Source: Kuschelorhynchus macadamiae (Eukaryota > Arthropoda > Insecta > Coleoptera > Curculionidae). Taken from it: DNA of 64,000 nucleotides. Where the stretch lies: positions 787,001 through 851,000 of the forward strand of contig JAUTXW010000556.1 of the NCBI GenBank assembly GCA_030620095.1, in the 5' to 3' direction. The notes under the pieces are model-generated. The model was not told the DNA's origin. It saw only the letters and a list, made by a program, of their open reading frames with translations, and did not search any database. The position numbers and the translations under genes are program-made. Positions 12,585-26,217 of this stretch are shown one piece after another (position 1 is the first letter of the stretch; each line of letters begins with the position of its first letter).

Positions 12585-13770
12585 ACTAATAAGCAATTCG
12601 TTAGAACTTGTACATATTGTATTGTGCCAAACCAGATTTGATCTTAAATATTTTTCCATCTTCCACGTTTACAAGGCTTTTGACATCAAATAATTTAATT
12701 TTAATATTTTTCACTATTTCTTTCAGCAGGAATATAAATACTATTAGACGTATTAATTTTTATTAGCAGCGTCGTTTTAATCCTTGTGGTGACTGTTCTT
12801 ATTTCGTTATATAAGGTTTTTAAAAAGAAAAATAGTGTATCCATATAGCCATATAGCTACTAACAATATTCAGCATAAAACCTTGCCAGATTAATAATAA
12901 TTTTATAATTATAAATTTTTTTCTTAATTAAACATTTTTTTAATAAAACTGCATAAAGAAGATCACTGTTTATTATTTTTTTAAATATCTAATACCCACA
13001 AAATATTGTTGGTGTATCGAAAGCGACATAACCACATACACAGTTTTCAAAAATAGTGCCGACAGAATATCGCATGTTACAATTTACTATGAGAAAGAAG
13101 AAACAAAAGAACAATATTCCCGTAGATTTTAAAAGTTTTATGTTTAAAAATATAATTGCTATTAAAAAAAACGAAACTATATAGGTTTATAGTGAAATCA
13201 TTGACCCTGCCTTAAACTCAATATTAAATGCAATTTGTCTTAAATTATCCCAATACAAATATAATCTTTTATGTAGTCCAATAAAACAAAAGAACTGTTT
13301 TCTCCAATTAAGAATGGTATGCGAAGGAGTGCTTCCGGCGCGCGTTAAAAAAGCAGAAATAGAAAATCGATTATTTCGTGCAAATTACTCTAAAAATAGA
13401 AAAACGGCGTTTGCTTTTTGTACCGCCCCATTCTAAGCCATTAATCTAAACCTTTCAGTCGAGTCGTGTGAAATTATTATTTAAATTATTTCGAGAGGGA
13501 ACAGCGTTGGAAGCTTTAAGTAAACGGGCTAAAGATACTGCCTGCTGCTACGAAATGATTGAAACTACACTTGTGAAGCAAATACCGAAGTAAAGTCCTT
13601 AACCAGTCAGTCAAGTAAATGGTTTGTTAGCTAGGCAAACAAATGGAAACGATCAGTTAATACGACGGTTCTTTTTACGTAAAATAATATATTTTGTTTA
13701 AATAATATACACTGCTAAATAAAACATGGTCATATTGACTACGAGAAAATGAATTGCAATAACGTAAGCA
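12585..13770. other. Intergenic with a small CG-richer patch near 13.32-13.62 kb
   Basis: Mostly AT-rich. The patch contains GCTTCCGGCGCGCG and CGTTTGCTTTTTGTACCGCCCC. No protein-like frame was found in it. Confidence 0.35.
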
Positions 13771-13774
13771 ACCC

Positions 13775-13965
13775 ATGATGTGGTGTATCCTAAAAATAGA
13801 AAAACGTTGGCCTTCTGGCTACAGACCAATATTACTTTTTCCAATTATAAGGAAGGCACTGGAGAAGAATATCAATTCTGTCCTTTGAAAGTATTTGAAA
13901 GAAATAAGCTAATACATGACTAGAAAAACCAGCTTCAACAACCAAATACCCACGGTCTTTTTACC
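13775..13965 (+). pseudogene. Non-LTR reverse-transcriptase fragment (fingers block)
   Basis: One frame reads SGYRPILLFPIIRKALEKNI and then shifts to a frame reading KVFERNKLIHD followed by a stop. This is the YRPISLLPxISKxLEKxI block found N-terminal to the RT catalytic site. Only about 60 codons remain, with a frameshift and stop, so it is a short decayed fragment of unknown clade. Confidence 0.6.
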
Positions 13966-16900
13966 TTTGAAATAAAGAACTGGACGAAAACCGCTAAGTG
14001 GCTACCCATACCATTCAAATGAATAGTTGAGTTCTTGAAAACAACGATTACTTCAGTCTATTTAGTGTGTATTATCTTTCAACCGGATGTCCGTTGGCAT
14101 AATCACAAGTCATAAATTGACACAATAGCCTCCAAGAAAATGTTTTCTCATCCGAGCCTGAAGATGTTTTTCTCTACCAACTTACATACATTACAAAAAA
14201 GAGTTTAGGGTCGTCGAAACCATTTTGTAGGTATAATATATTCTTGCCTTTTTATTAGGAACACTGTTACGGCAAACATCATTCCTTTGTCCCCTAATCT
14301 ATAAGTCTAAAGGTTCCTTTTCTTCACTTATAACAACCAAGAGGATGAACATTTAAATTAGTAATCTAACTTAAAAGGGAACAATTGAGTCCATCTAGTA
14401 ATATGCATACTTAAAAATAATGATTAAAAGGGACGCGATTTCTACTACAATTTTTTGTAACCAAATCTCATTTAGTTTTTATAATGGCCGCTCCGAAGTT
14501 TGTTAAAACATGAAGAACGGTTTTTTTTATTAATTATGTATTTAAAATTCCCATCTTGTTATATAACTATTTGGATTATCGAAATACCTTATACATTTCT
14601 ATTAATATTAATTGGAAATATTGTCAGAAACGTTTTGATCTTGTATTCTAATATTTCACGTCATTTTGCAAACCAACCAATGGCATGTTCTACAAAATAT
14701 CAACAAAACTTCTCATTATTTGATTATTGTATAAAGATTACTGTCGCTTAACTTCATAATGTGAAGATGTTTCTCTGATAGTGTCCAGTCAGAACTTTAT
14801 GTCAAATGATCGGCATTGGCATATAGTTACTGAGGTATCTTAAGATGTTCTTAGCAAAAATTGTCAGCTACAAGTTCAGCCTCATAAATTTTTAAATTTA
14901 TTGTAGATGTTTTCTTTAATAACTCATACCATTGCTGCAACTGGCAATAGATAGACATTGCGAGTGCTTTCAATTCAAAAATGTGTTTTATTGCTTCTTT
15001 ATAACCCTTCGGAACTAGTAAAACTAGTATACTATCTGGACAGATAATACTGAAATGTCTCCTCTACTATAGGAGCCTGTTCCTTTTTCAATGTTTGCAA
15101 AAATATACAGGATGAAAGGGAATGGTTACAAAATAAATATTTTAACAGGTAAAAGTAAATGTGATTTAGAGCAAAAGCCATTATGTGACAGGGGACATCA
15201 CCCAAAAGCATTGAAATTATAGCCATTTTAAAATTTACGATTTTTTAAAAAGGCGGCAACATTACAATTGTATTATCTGAATACTGCACAATTTCAATTT
15301 TTGTAATTATTATTCTAAAAACCCATGAATAATTATTATTGTTTCATCAATTGTTTTCGCATTTTTTAAATAAAAAAAAACAATAATTTTGAACAAATAA
15401 AAATCATTAATAGGAAACATAACAATTTTTGTAATTATACAAAACAAGTAAATGTAAATATACAAAACAAAAAAAAACACACATACGAAAATGTTGAAAA
15501 ACGGCATAATCATTAATTTTTTATGCAGAGTACGGTAAATCAAGTTCTCACAAACTACTTAGAGAGCATCTTAAGTGTTTTTATCTGCTGCAATAAAAAA
15601 TCGATTGTGGAGATCGTTATCGATAACAATTTCACCACCACAATACACTAATGTCTTCAAATGAGCTAAAAGAATATTGAAACTGAAATTACGTTTTCTG
15701 TTTATGGTAGGCATTAATAGTCGTCAATAAACATATATAGCGTAAATAAACATATAGGATAGTAAATAAACATATATACCATAAATAAACGTAATTACAG
15801 CTGAAAATCATAGAATGCGTAGATTGTGTGAGGTAAACAATTCCCACGCAAGTTTGGCAACCCTAACCTACGGAGAAAGCTATCTGGCAGAGGGTTAAAC
15901 TTTTAAGGGGTATCCCCTTATCTTGAGGACCATAAAACATGAAAAGAAAAGACAAGAATTTCTTATTTCCTTTGAAGTTTAATTTTGTTTTGTTTTTATT
16001 TATACGGGATATTACATTTTTCCTGAGCTGATTTGAACTTTCTTATTTTAAATAAGACCCTATATATCATTACAAATTACCGTGATGCGGCTTAAAGACG
16101 ACTTCAACGATATGTTTTAGTATGGGTCTGTAATGCAATGTTTTGGATTTATTTCCTTTCGTTTCTGATGTATAAATATCAAAATTCAAAGATCTCACCA
16201 TTCTAGGTAATAAAACTTTTTTTACGTTAATGAGCAAGAAGATCAAAGGTTATTCAGAATAACTATTACTCTACTACCTTATTTTACCTATTTATTGTAC
16301 ACAATTGAAAGGCTGTTACGAAAAAATAAGATGAATATATACATCGATAAGTATGAATGAAATGTCGGAGACCCATACGCGAAACAAGTCAACATTGTTT
16401 TTAAATTTTAAAACTACTAAGAATATTAGACTGTAGATAAAATGAAATTCGATCATCTTATGTGTCTCTAGCAAAATTGAAAAACATATTAAACTTACTC
16501 TAATTCTGTTAATTTGGAAATAGTTAAAAACTGAATACCGGAAATACCATTAAATCGAAACGTTGCATTACAGACCCACACTAATATATATCGTAAACCT
16601 CGTCCTTAAACACACTTTATAAACAAAAACAAAAAATATACTTCAATAGAAACAAAGTAGCATTTGTCTTTATCTTTTATGGTTCCCAGATAAGGGAATC
16701 ATTTGCCAGACAAACTCGCTGAATAAGTGTTTAATCAGTCTTAATAACTATAGGGGCAAAATTTTCGGTCAGCTCCCCTATTAATGCGATTGTATACATT
16801 TTCTAATACACAAATATCACTGCAGCACAAAATTATAGTATTTGATATATACATAAACATAAACAGGTATTTTTAGTTAAAGTTAAGTTAAAAATTAAAT

Positions 16901-17355
16901 AGTTTTTTGCGTAGTAATGGGAGGATCCTATCTATTTACAGTAGCAATATAGACAAATAAATAGATTTTTGAAATAAGAGTCAAAATATATTTGATAATT
17001 TTAATAATTTAAATAAGTTTAAATTTCAACCAAATAAATTCAATATTTATTATTCTTCTCCAGAAATGGTTATGTTTTGTTTTGGCTTAACCTTTTCTTT
17101 TAAATGTTAAAATGGTTGCCCTTCTCTTTCTGCCTGTACTATGTATGGTTTGTTTTGCAGCAGTATTACTTTCCTTAGTCGTTTAGAGTTTGCCAAAGGC
17201 AACTCCGAAGGCTAAGACGCTAAAAAAAATTTCTCCCTACGAGCATTCGCCTTTTCCTCGCGAGTAAAAATTAATCGTATAGGTATATCATAGAAGTTCG
17301 TTCCTGCCTTTATTTCCATACATTTACATTTCTAAACAATAATTACCTTTATTAA
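13966..17355. other. AT-rich intergenic DNA, no gene seen
   Basis: No family motifs. ATAAACATATA-type words repeat at 15728-15790 and the rest is unremarkable. The frames at 14500, 15032 and 15310 have low-complexity composition. Confidence 0.4.
15726..15795. repeat. Short tandem repeat of AGTAAATAAACATATA-type units
   Basis: About four units of the word AAATAAACATATA at roughly 17-24-bp spacing, the last diverged. Simple local repeat. Confidence 0.55.
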
Positions 17356-17359
17356 TCTT

Positions 17360-17620
17360 GTCACAGTGTTAAATTGCAAGTAACTCGACGTAATTTATTA
17401 ATTCGGTATCGCGGTTTAATATTTGCATAATATGATAAATCCTCCGAGGCTGAGACATTGCTGCGCGTCGACCAAAACGCATAATGGACACAATGTGCCG
17501 CTTTGTTTTTGAACAAGTTTTGCATAATACGACCGTAACAAGTGTTTTCGAAACGGTCGGCGCGGTTACGATCTGTTGCGGGAAACGATAAATCTAACGC
17601 GGGCATTTTATTCAGAAATA
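17360..17620. promoter_or_regulatory. CG-richer islet with POU- and SOX-like motifs
   Basis: This segment has many CG dinucleotides in an AT-rich neighbourhood. It contains ATTTGCATAA (17421-17430) and TTTGCATAAT (17518-17527), both octamer/POU-like. It also has ACAATG (17490), CTTTGTT (17501) and AACAAG (17512), which are SOX-like, plus homeodomain-type TAATTTATTAATT near 17391. The overlapping frames on both strands (17361-17742) show no domain. It could be a conserved enhancer, but short motifs alone do not prove function. Confidence 0.35.
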
Positions 17621-18980
17621 TACAATATAATCTACTTAAGTGGTCTCTACGTTTTACGCTAGTTTCTCATTACGAAAAAAATCACAATCCTCAGTTAATG
17701 AACTGTGTATTTATTGAGAGCTCTGTTGGCTCTAGATCCTAGACTTTATCGTCTAGTTCACGAACTCAAAATGGTGTTAATTCTTGCTACAAAATATGAG
17801 TGAGATCTCATCGCATTCGAAATGGCGCTAAGAAAAATGTGCAAAAATATCAATAATTTTAATTTAATATTGAAAACATAACTCCGCGCTGCGAGCGTTA
17901 AGCCTTTACGATGCTCTAAAACCGGCCGTATTGAGTAAAAAAAATGTATACTATTAAATATTGTATTACATAGAGTCTAGACAAGTTGAAAGAACAATAT
18001 CCCGCTGAGAAAAAGGTTTCATTGATTTTTCATAAAATGTTCGTTTATATTTCAAGTCGGCTAATTGTTAAACAACTGCCATTAAAATTATTTGGCTTTA
18101 TGTAGATTATCACAACTATACTTTATAAGATTATGACATGTTTTTCATTGTTATATTATTTTGTTTTATATTAGTAATTAATAATTCAAGCTAACAAAAA
18201 AACGTACATTGTTTAGCATTTGTTAGCTTGAATAATAATAACCAATAGATTATAATAAATAAAAACATTGGAGTGCCATAATATCATAGAGTATAGTTGT
18301 GATAAAGTCTCCACGAAAAGAAATAAATATAGTGGCTTTTGTTTAACAATAAAATAATCCGACTTTAGTATAAACGAAAACTCTAAAAAAAATTGTTAAT
18401 AAACAAGAGGTTCATTTTATGAAAAAACGGTGAAAATAAGTTTTCTCATCCAGATATTATTCCTTCAGGTGCCTAGATGATAGCAAAATTTTTAAAATTA
18501 ATATTTAATATAGTAATTTTTTACTCGTTAGCGCTTCCGTGCCGAGCTCTATTTTCAACATTAAATTAAAAGTACTAATTATAAAGATAGAGTTTCGGCA
18601 GTATGCAATAATTTTTTATTGGAAAGTTCTTTCTCTTTAAGAATGTTTATTTTAGAAATTCTTAAACGTTAATAGTATCCGAATTATTTGCCAAAAATAT
18701 TTTATGTGCTGATTTGAAACTTTTGTTCATTTTCCTACACGTCATTCCAAATCCAATGACCCCCACTCACATTTAGGTGCCTATATTCTAGGAAGCAGCG
18801 CTTCAAACAAATGAAACAGACCGATAAAGAGGAACTTAACAAACATTTTTACTTCCTCGTATAATATAAATAGTTTGGCTGAAACGAATTCAAAAATCTT
18901 GATCTTGTTAAATTATATTAAATTTATTGGATATTTTAGGGTGATCACTAGACGACGTTGTTTAAAATTATTTTAAACAT
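17621..18980. other. AT-rich intergenic DNA, no gene seen
   Basis: Contains only the hairpin listed at 18184-18233. No coding motif. Confidence 0.4.
18184..18233. repeat. Perfect 15-bp inverted repeat with 20-nt loop
   Basis: ATTCAAGCTAACAAA (18184-18198) is exactly reverse-complementary to TTTGTTAGCTTGAAT (18219-18233). It would form a stable small hairpin in RNA or DNA. It may be the core of a tiny MITE. No flanking duplication was identified. Confidence 0.8.
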
Positions 18981-18984
18981 ACTA

Positions 18985-20282
18985 AGGTTTTATCAAGAAT
19001 CAATCCACTTCGGCTGTCTTTTTGGATATTCAAGGGGCGTATAATAATGTTGTGTGCAATATTCTTGTGAAAAATGCATATAATTGGAATCCCTTTAAAA
19101 ATATTAAAAGACCTATACGACATCTATAACAGCCGAGAAAATTAATAAGAACAAATGAAGCATTATCTAAAGCAAAAGAATCAACAATTGAACTTCCTCA
19201 CAGTACTATACTAAGTCTAGGTGGCTAAAAGATAATGGACGAAACCTTTCAACCTAGAAGGCAGTGTTATGTAATTTTACAAAGCCCTCGTTCGATTGAT
19301 TGTGGTCTACTCTAGCATTTTTATAGATCTGCAGGTCAAACTCATTTAGACGAAGCCTGGGTTTTTTAACAGTACTCGTAATTGAAGTTGAAACAATATC
19401 TTAAACTTGAAACGAAATTTTACAGCTGATAAATTTCTTTTGAGATTATTATAAGAAATAGTAATTTAATTAATTAACTTACAATATTGTGTTATACACA
19501 CTCGTACTGAAGAGTAAATTAACACACAATTATTCTTGGATAAAACAGAGAAAAAAGAAATTTATAGTAATTCTACCACACCATACTTTCAATTAGAATA
19601 TTCAGCTTATGAAAACCCTCACAAAGTTTTTATTAGAGACAGCATGGAAAAAAACAACTTAATTTTAAAACATACCTTTCTAGAAGAACAAAATACAATT
19701 TGGACAAATTATGAACAAATTTTTACAGAGGGATCAGTTTTAAATGGAACTCTGAAGTGTCCTTGATCAGTTAAAAATTCTATTAATTTTACTGAAAATA
19801 AATAATAAGTTTCTAATATTCTCTCATAGTCAAAGTGCATTAGCAACAGTATCTAATTGCCTGGTTGTTCCACCTACCAATTATCTGATTACCGCAATAG
19901 TGAACGCCTGCATAAAGCTTGTGGACCAAGCAGCCAAAGAAGCCACTGTCAATAGCTCGTTTTGAAACTTTAAATTACCACATACAGATATTGCTAATCT
20001 AGCAGAGAAGAGATGAGTAATTGGCATGTACAATATTCAATGACAAAAATAGGATTAAAGTATAAAAATAATTTTCCAAATGGACATGGTTCCAGAAAGA
20101 ATCAAATAAGCACTTTATTAAAACTATTTCACACATCAGAAGCTTTCATGCTTTGTATCCCCAACATAGGAAAAAAATTGGCCTTTAAAACCAAGAAAAC
20201 TGTGACTGTAGTGAAATCGGAGACTTAGAACATATCATTTTAAATTGTCCTAGACTAAATCCTCAAATAGATGTTTTTTTTT
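18985..20282 (+). pseudogene. Decayed non-LTR retrotransposon: RT, RNase H and C-terminal Cys motif
   Basis: Pieces appear in the right order but in different frames. First comes SAVFLDIQGAYNNV, the RT motif A block, near 19010, and then LPHSTILSL where the usual block reads LPQGSxLSPL. Near 19730 IFTEGS and near 19812 LIFSHSQSALATV correspond to the RNase H IFTDGS and SDSQSAL blocks, with one catalytic D now H. AAKEA follows. Near 20190-20275 is CDCSEIGDLEHIILNCP, the Cys/His tail after RNase H. This architecture fits the I/R1-like non-LTR group. Multiple stops and frameshifts show it is dead. Confidence 0.75.
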
Positions 20283-20284
20283 AA

Positions 20285-21640
<1,356 letters not shown>

Positions 21641-21649
21641 CAATGTAAC

Positions 21650-22200
21650 AGGTTGTTTGTATTAGTCGCGGCCGACGGAATTAACAACTCAAGCAGCAAG
21701 AGCAGAAGCAGTCCGAGCGTCGCGCTTTTTGCGTTATGGAAAATCAAGTGTTGGGTATTAAAGTAAAGTGAACGAAATAACACCTATTGTATTCCGTTAA
21801 GAGCGCCAACAACAGCAACCCACGGAAATAACCCGTCCTATGGCGATATTACCGGCATTATGGAAAACCATGCTAATTCCGTATCTGCATACGCTCTGAA
21901 CAATTCAAATATGTAAACTTTCCGAGAAGAGGTCCGCTCGGATTTACATGTACCAAAATTGTATTCAAATTTCGATAGATGGCAGATATACGCGAAATGA
22001 CAGCGAAATTTGCACACAGAGCTAGAACGCCACAGTTGTATATTTTACACGCCAAAAAACGAGACGTAAAGAAACCGGGTATAGATAAATACGCGGAGCG
22101 AAAAAGGGATGTTTCATTTGGCCGTTTTCCAGATGCGGACCTAGCAGGGCCTGCATCAAGCACGGTTGCATTCACTGAGAAGCTCGAAATTTCTAAGAAA
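21650..22200. other. CG-richer islet, candidate regulatory DNA or non-coding exon
   Basis: It begins GTCGCGGCCGACGG and remains richer in G, C and CG than its flanks to about 22180. Frames of about 100 codons are open on both strands at once (21979 plus, 21873 minus). That usually reflects base composition rather than coding, and neither has a domain I recognise. A 5' untranslated exon or promoter of a long gene outside the window is possible. Confidence 0.3.
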
Positions 22201-22439
22201 TTCTATGCAAAAACCACACTACTTATATCAATTTCAAGAATAAACTTTATGTTGAATTTTTTTGTATTTAACAGTTATATTAACACTAACATAAACGACA
22301 AATAGAATTAAGCACCAATCTTTATTTTGTTATGAAAAGAGAAAGGCGATTCATTAAAGTCGCAGCACCTAGACTCTAGAACAGTTACGGCGTAAATGTG
22401 ACACGATTTCATTTTAGAAATCATGATTATTTATTATTA

Positions 22440-22530
22440 TTATTCCACATAGGAACACTGAATTTCCAGTGTTTTGATCTCTTGCAGTGAAGATTCTGAA
22501 GATGCTTGGTGCAATGGTAGGCGAAACATA
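22440..22530 (+). mobile_element. Solo Penelope-like 3' end with hammerhead-like core
   Basis: CAGTGAAGATTCTGAAGATG then GTGCAATGGTAGGCGAAAC matches the tails at 28.8, 29.4, 54.0 and 61.3 kb. The core CTGAAGA (22496-22502), a 4-bp GCTT/AGGC helix and GAAAC are intact, but the expected CGTC after GAAA reads CATA. No coding remnant is attached. Confidence 0.5.
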
Positions 22531-23085
22531 TGATGATTCCTTAGTTGAGTTCAGCCGTCAAAACTTTCGTACTATCTCATCTCATCTCCTTGTTCTCTTA
22601 CAAGGACAAATGAGAAGTGTAACTAAAACCGGCTACAATGCGTTGATGTGTCGCTTTGATGCGACGATTTACAAACCTTTGCATAAAGCGATAAAGATTT
22701 GAACCAAAGTTTTGGCGCACTCATGCACATGTATTTACAACAATATTGTGTATAACATAAGGGCCAGTTTTTCAATGCATATATGATCGTCGAGTAGCGG
22801 GCAACAGCTTCATGTACAAAAGATTTTTTTCTTATTAGACATTGTCTAATCAGAATTCCTCTTGCAAATTACAGGTTTCTCCTCGACTCCTAGCTGGGAT
22901 ATCATGGGATCTGGTTAGCAAATTGGCAGCTAATGATTTCATCCCACAATATTTTAAATTCAATGTGAGGTTTTTCTTTAAATATTTGTCAGGTTGTCTA
23001 GGCAGAAAAATACTTAAGGTAGCCACTTACATGCGTATCGAACTGTCTAAGTCACCTCAGTCTGAAGACCTAAAATTGCCATATT
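22531..23085. other. Intergenic, nothing recognised
   Basis: Frames at 22487 and 22842 have no recognisable domain. Confidence 0.35.
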
Positions 23086-23089
23086 GGCG

Positions 23090-24310
23090 GAGTTTTGCAA
23101 ATGAGTCACGAAATCTAAGTCGTAGATCCAAATTAAAAACTCCATGTGTATGTTGATTTGGGACAACAATTGACAGGCATTTATCGAAAAGGCAATAATC
23201 TGACTCTCTGAGGGCATAAATGCTAAGTTAGCTTTACACACAGTTTTAAGACGACCTGCAGATACCAGATCGGGACCTAAAACGGCAAGTATTTAATAGG
23301 TTTTGTCAGTAAATTGACTAAAATGCTGAAAAAAAATTATATAAGTACATATGTAACAGGTTTTGTCGGTTAATTTACCAAGGTCAAAACTTTCACCTAA
23401 GCAGATTTGGGCCTCTCCGAGATGTCCAAAGAAAGTTGTAATAATACCGATTTTTAAGAAAAATATATTGAATTTGGCTCTTTTTTTATTTTTTGTTTCA
23501 TTAATTATCAGCAACGGACCATTTCTTTTGAAAATGATACCACACGCATACAGTTGCCTTATCTATGATAAACTGAAAAGCCAAGACTCGCTTAGAGTTA
23601 AATGATGTGTGTGGTGAACTGGTTGATGACCTACTGATCATCAACTGAGAGACTTTAGCCTTCAGTTATTAACCTGAGATGTGTGTGTGTGTGTGTGTTG
23701 CTCTTCTACTACAGTTCTGGCCGTTTTCTAACGCATCTCAGCAGAAGGCCTTGAATTGCCGCACACACACCCACACACACACGGAGTTTGCAGACGAATC
23801 ACGAACACAGAGTGGTAAATCGGAACTAAAAACTTCATGTGTATGGCGCTTTGAGGTAACAATCCCTGTATCTCTTAGTGCTAAATTGGCTACACTTAAG
23901 CAGTTTTAAGATGAATCTATAACTGCAGATTTTTGCCCAAAACATCTAGTGTGTAAGGTTTTGTCAGTTAATTAACTGAAACCAAACTTTTGTTTGGAGA
24001 GATTTTGGCCATTCCGAGACATCCATCACAATGGAAAATCCAGAATAAATGATGTTTGAAGAGAGTCTCTGAGAAAAAGTTCTGTGGCTAAAAATCTGAG
24101 AGTAGAAATCAATCTTACTTTAGCACTAATAGCACTTCTCATTTTTGTTTAGTACTTACTAGCAACGTTAAAATTTTCAGAAGTATGATATATGTATGTG
24201 GTGGATTGGTTAATGACCTGCAGGCAAAGAACTGAGAGGCTTTACCCTTCAGTTATCGATTTGAGCTAGTTTGTATTGTTCTTTAATTACAACGTGCAGT
24301 TCTGGCCTGC
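23090..24310. repeat. Diverged tandem duplication of a ~600-700-bp unit
   Basis: Copy 1 runs from about 23090 to 23725 and copy 2 from about 23785 to 24310. Shared blocks in order include TCACGAA..TTAAAAACTCCATGTGTATG, GCAGTTTTAAGA-like, AGGTTTTGTCAGT, CTCCGAGATGTCC, GGTTGATGACCT, CTTCAGTTAT and CAGTTCTGGCC. Copy 1 carries an extra ~60-bp repeat of AGGTTTTGTC. A (TG)n run ends copy 1 and a (CA)n run precedes copy 2. Small frames within are not conserved between the copies, arguing against coding. Confidence 0.7.
23680..23785. repeat. (TG)n and (CA)n tracts facing each other
   Basis: About 18 bp of alternating TG at 23681-23698 and about 24 bp of CA (one interruption) at 23761-23784. The two tracts are complementary and about 60 bp apart, so they can form a hairpin. 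Confidence 0.85.
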
Positions 24311-25265
24311 TGGCTGTTTCCTCCCAAAAAAGTGGCTGCCTTATCGATCTAGCCAATTTGTCGGTTTCTCTGCTGTCTGTACCCTGCGAGAGTTTATTAA
24401 CTAAATATGTACTCTGTGGGACACACTTTCTAGCTGTTCGTGACATTCTCACACATACTGTGATTATTTTATCGCTATCTAGATGGAAGTAAATTAGTTG
24501 TTTATATTATCTACAAACCGTATTTCGAAACTAAATCCATTAGTTTTGATATTTAATATTTATTTTTACTTCCTTTTTAAAAAGAAAAAAAATCAAGGAA
24601 GCGTCAATATATTAGATCCACCCCTGCCGTTTTCTCAGGACTATAGATAATGATGAATTTTGGCGAATTGCCTGTACTGAAGTAAGTATTATTAACTAAT
24701 AATTTTACTTGCAAAAACGTGAATATCCACCTAACAAAGGAAATTTAAATCAAGAAGAGAGAGCAGATGCTGAGTAACAACCTGTCAGAGATACAAAACA
24801 TCTATTTTACAATAAAAGTTAATAATCATAACTTTGATAATTTTACTAATTTACTGGTTTTAGTTTTAACGTGTAGATAGGATTGTTATTTATCAGCTTT
24901 CTGAGTCCAGCAATTTGGTTATTTATTACTTTTAACAAGTAGAAAAAAGTATTATTTTGGTTTATTAGTAATTCAGATATTATAGTGCTAGCCCAGGTTC
25001 TTAAAATATAAATTAATTTAAAAATCTTACAGCTCCTAGTTAAAACGTTTATTATTTCGGACAATATCTGCATTCCTAAAAATCGGAAACACGAATCCAC
25101 GAATATTTATGGTAGGTACAATTTAGATGTACACGAAAATACTCTTCCGTAAATATCAACTTTCATTAAAGAAGCTTTGAAATATAAATTAAAACTAAAA
25201 TTTTCTAGAAATGTCTTCGCTCCGATTTGCTTTGGATGAATGAATCTTTTGCAAAATAACTCCGT
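24311..25265. other. AT-rich intergenic DNA, no gene seen
   Basis: No domain or repeat recognised. Confidence 0.4.
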
Positions 25266-25269
25266 ACGC

Positions 25270-25675
25270 TTGTACAATGAACGAAGAATTTGACGAGACT
25301 AACATTGAGTCAGTATCGGTAGACGAGATCGTAACCGTAAAAAAAATCTGCTTCAAAGAATTACATCTTACATTAGCGGCATGCAACAAAATAATAACCT
25401 GTGTGTGTTTCACAGAGAGTGTGAAAAATGTTTCAACTTCGCATGCACTATTTGGCAAAAGAAAATGATAATGGAATGCTCCTGCAGGTGGGAGATCGCG
25501 CTGTGATATCCAGCGAGTTGTTTATATTGTCTGTAAATACAGCCACAGCAACGACGATGCGCCATTCAGCGGGCGTTTGACTGTAAAACGAATATCAAGA
25601 ATTTCGACGGATCTCTAACTACCGAGCGTCTGGCGGCCGACTATGAATAACAGTGTAAGACTACCAATAGATCAA
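25270..25675. other. CG-richer islet, candidate regulatory DNA
   Basis: Contains GAGATCGCGCTG, CGACGATGCGCC, AGCGGGCG and CTGGCGGCCGAC within AT-rich flanks. TGTTTATATTGTCTGTAAATA-like forkhead motifs lie near 25518. The plus frame at 25277 and the minus frame at 25195 overlap and neither has a domain. Confidence 0.3.
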
Positions 25676-26130
25676 AGAAACATTTGTATTAGTATCAACA
25701 CGTGTGAGACACTAAAAACGTAATTCCAGCGAACACATTAGTATATTCTAATGATGAAATGGTTGACGACACCGATTTTCACAAATCGAATTATTGCCGC
25801 GGTTTGTGAATATTTAATTCACAGTTGCTGTGCCTCTATTAATAGTGATGGTGCTAATTTTCAACGGTTTCTTTAAAAGTGCTTTCTTCGTTAGTGTGTG
25901 GTACCTATGAGGTGCAAAATTATAAAAATTAGGTTTCTTAGTATTAGTTTTTATTTATTCACATGTAATTGTTTGTTAATTTACAAAAAAAATACTTAGT
26001 TGAACCCGATAAAAAACATAACAATTATCCAGAGTGTTTTTTAAATAATTTGACAACAAAAATTTTAAATCTAACTTAACTTCCGGTGGTTTGCGGGTTT
26101 GAGAGGGGTGTGAAAAGACACAATTATATT
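25676..26130. other. Intergenic, nothing recognised
   Basis: AT-rich with no coding motif. Confidence 0.4.
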
Positions 26131-26180
26131 CTGTGCAACGTTTCGTACATTTATTTCTACTTTATCAAGCACTGAACATT
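26131..26180 (-). ncRNA. Weak hammerhead-like core
   Basis: On the minus strand GCTTGATAAAGTA is followed after 8 nt by TGTACGAAACGTTG. The GAAACGTT end and a GTA/TAC helix resemble the Penelope-end hammerhead layout. The CUGANGA box is altered (CTTGATAAA). It could be a decayed copy or chance. Confidence 0.25.
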
Positions 26181-26217
26181 GTTAGCATCCGTGCATAATC
26201 TTTAAAAGAAATAAACC

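Noticed and set aside
15600..15640. ATCGTTATCGATAACAA as a regulatory palindrome
   Set aside because: A single short palindrome without context; chance in AT-rich DNA is likely.
21979..22305. 108-codon plus frame with a ~100-codon minus frame over the same bases
   Set aside because: Both strands are open because of local base composition. No domain, and no codon-usage contrast that I can judge by eye.
25195..25458. 87-codon minus frame paired with a 63-codon plus frame
   Set aside because: Mutually antisense frames in a CG-richer islet with no domain.
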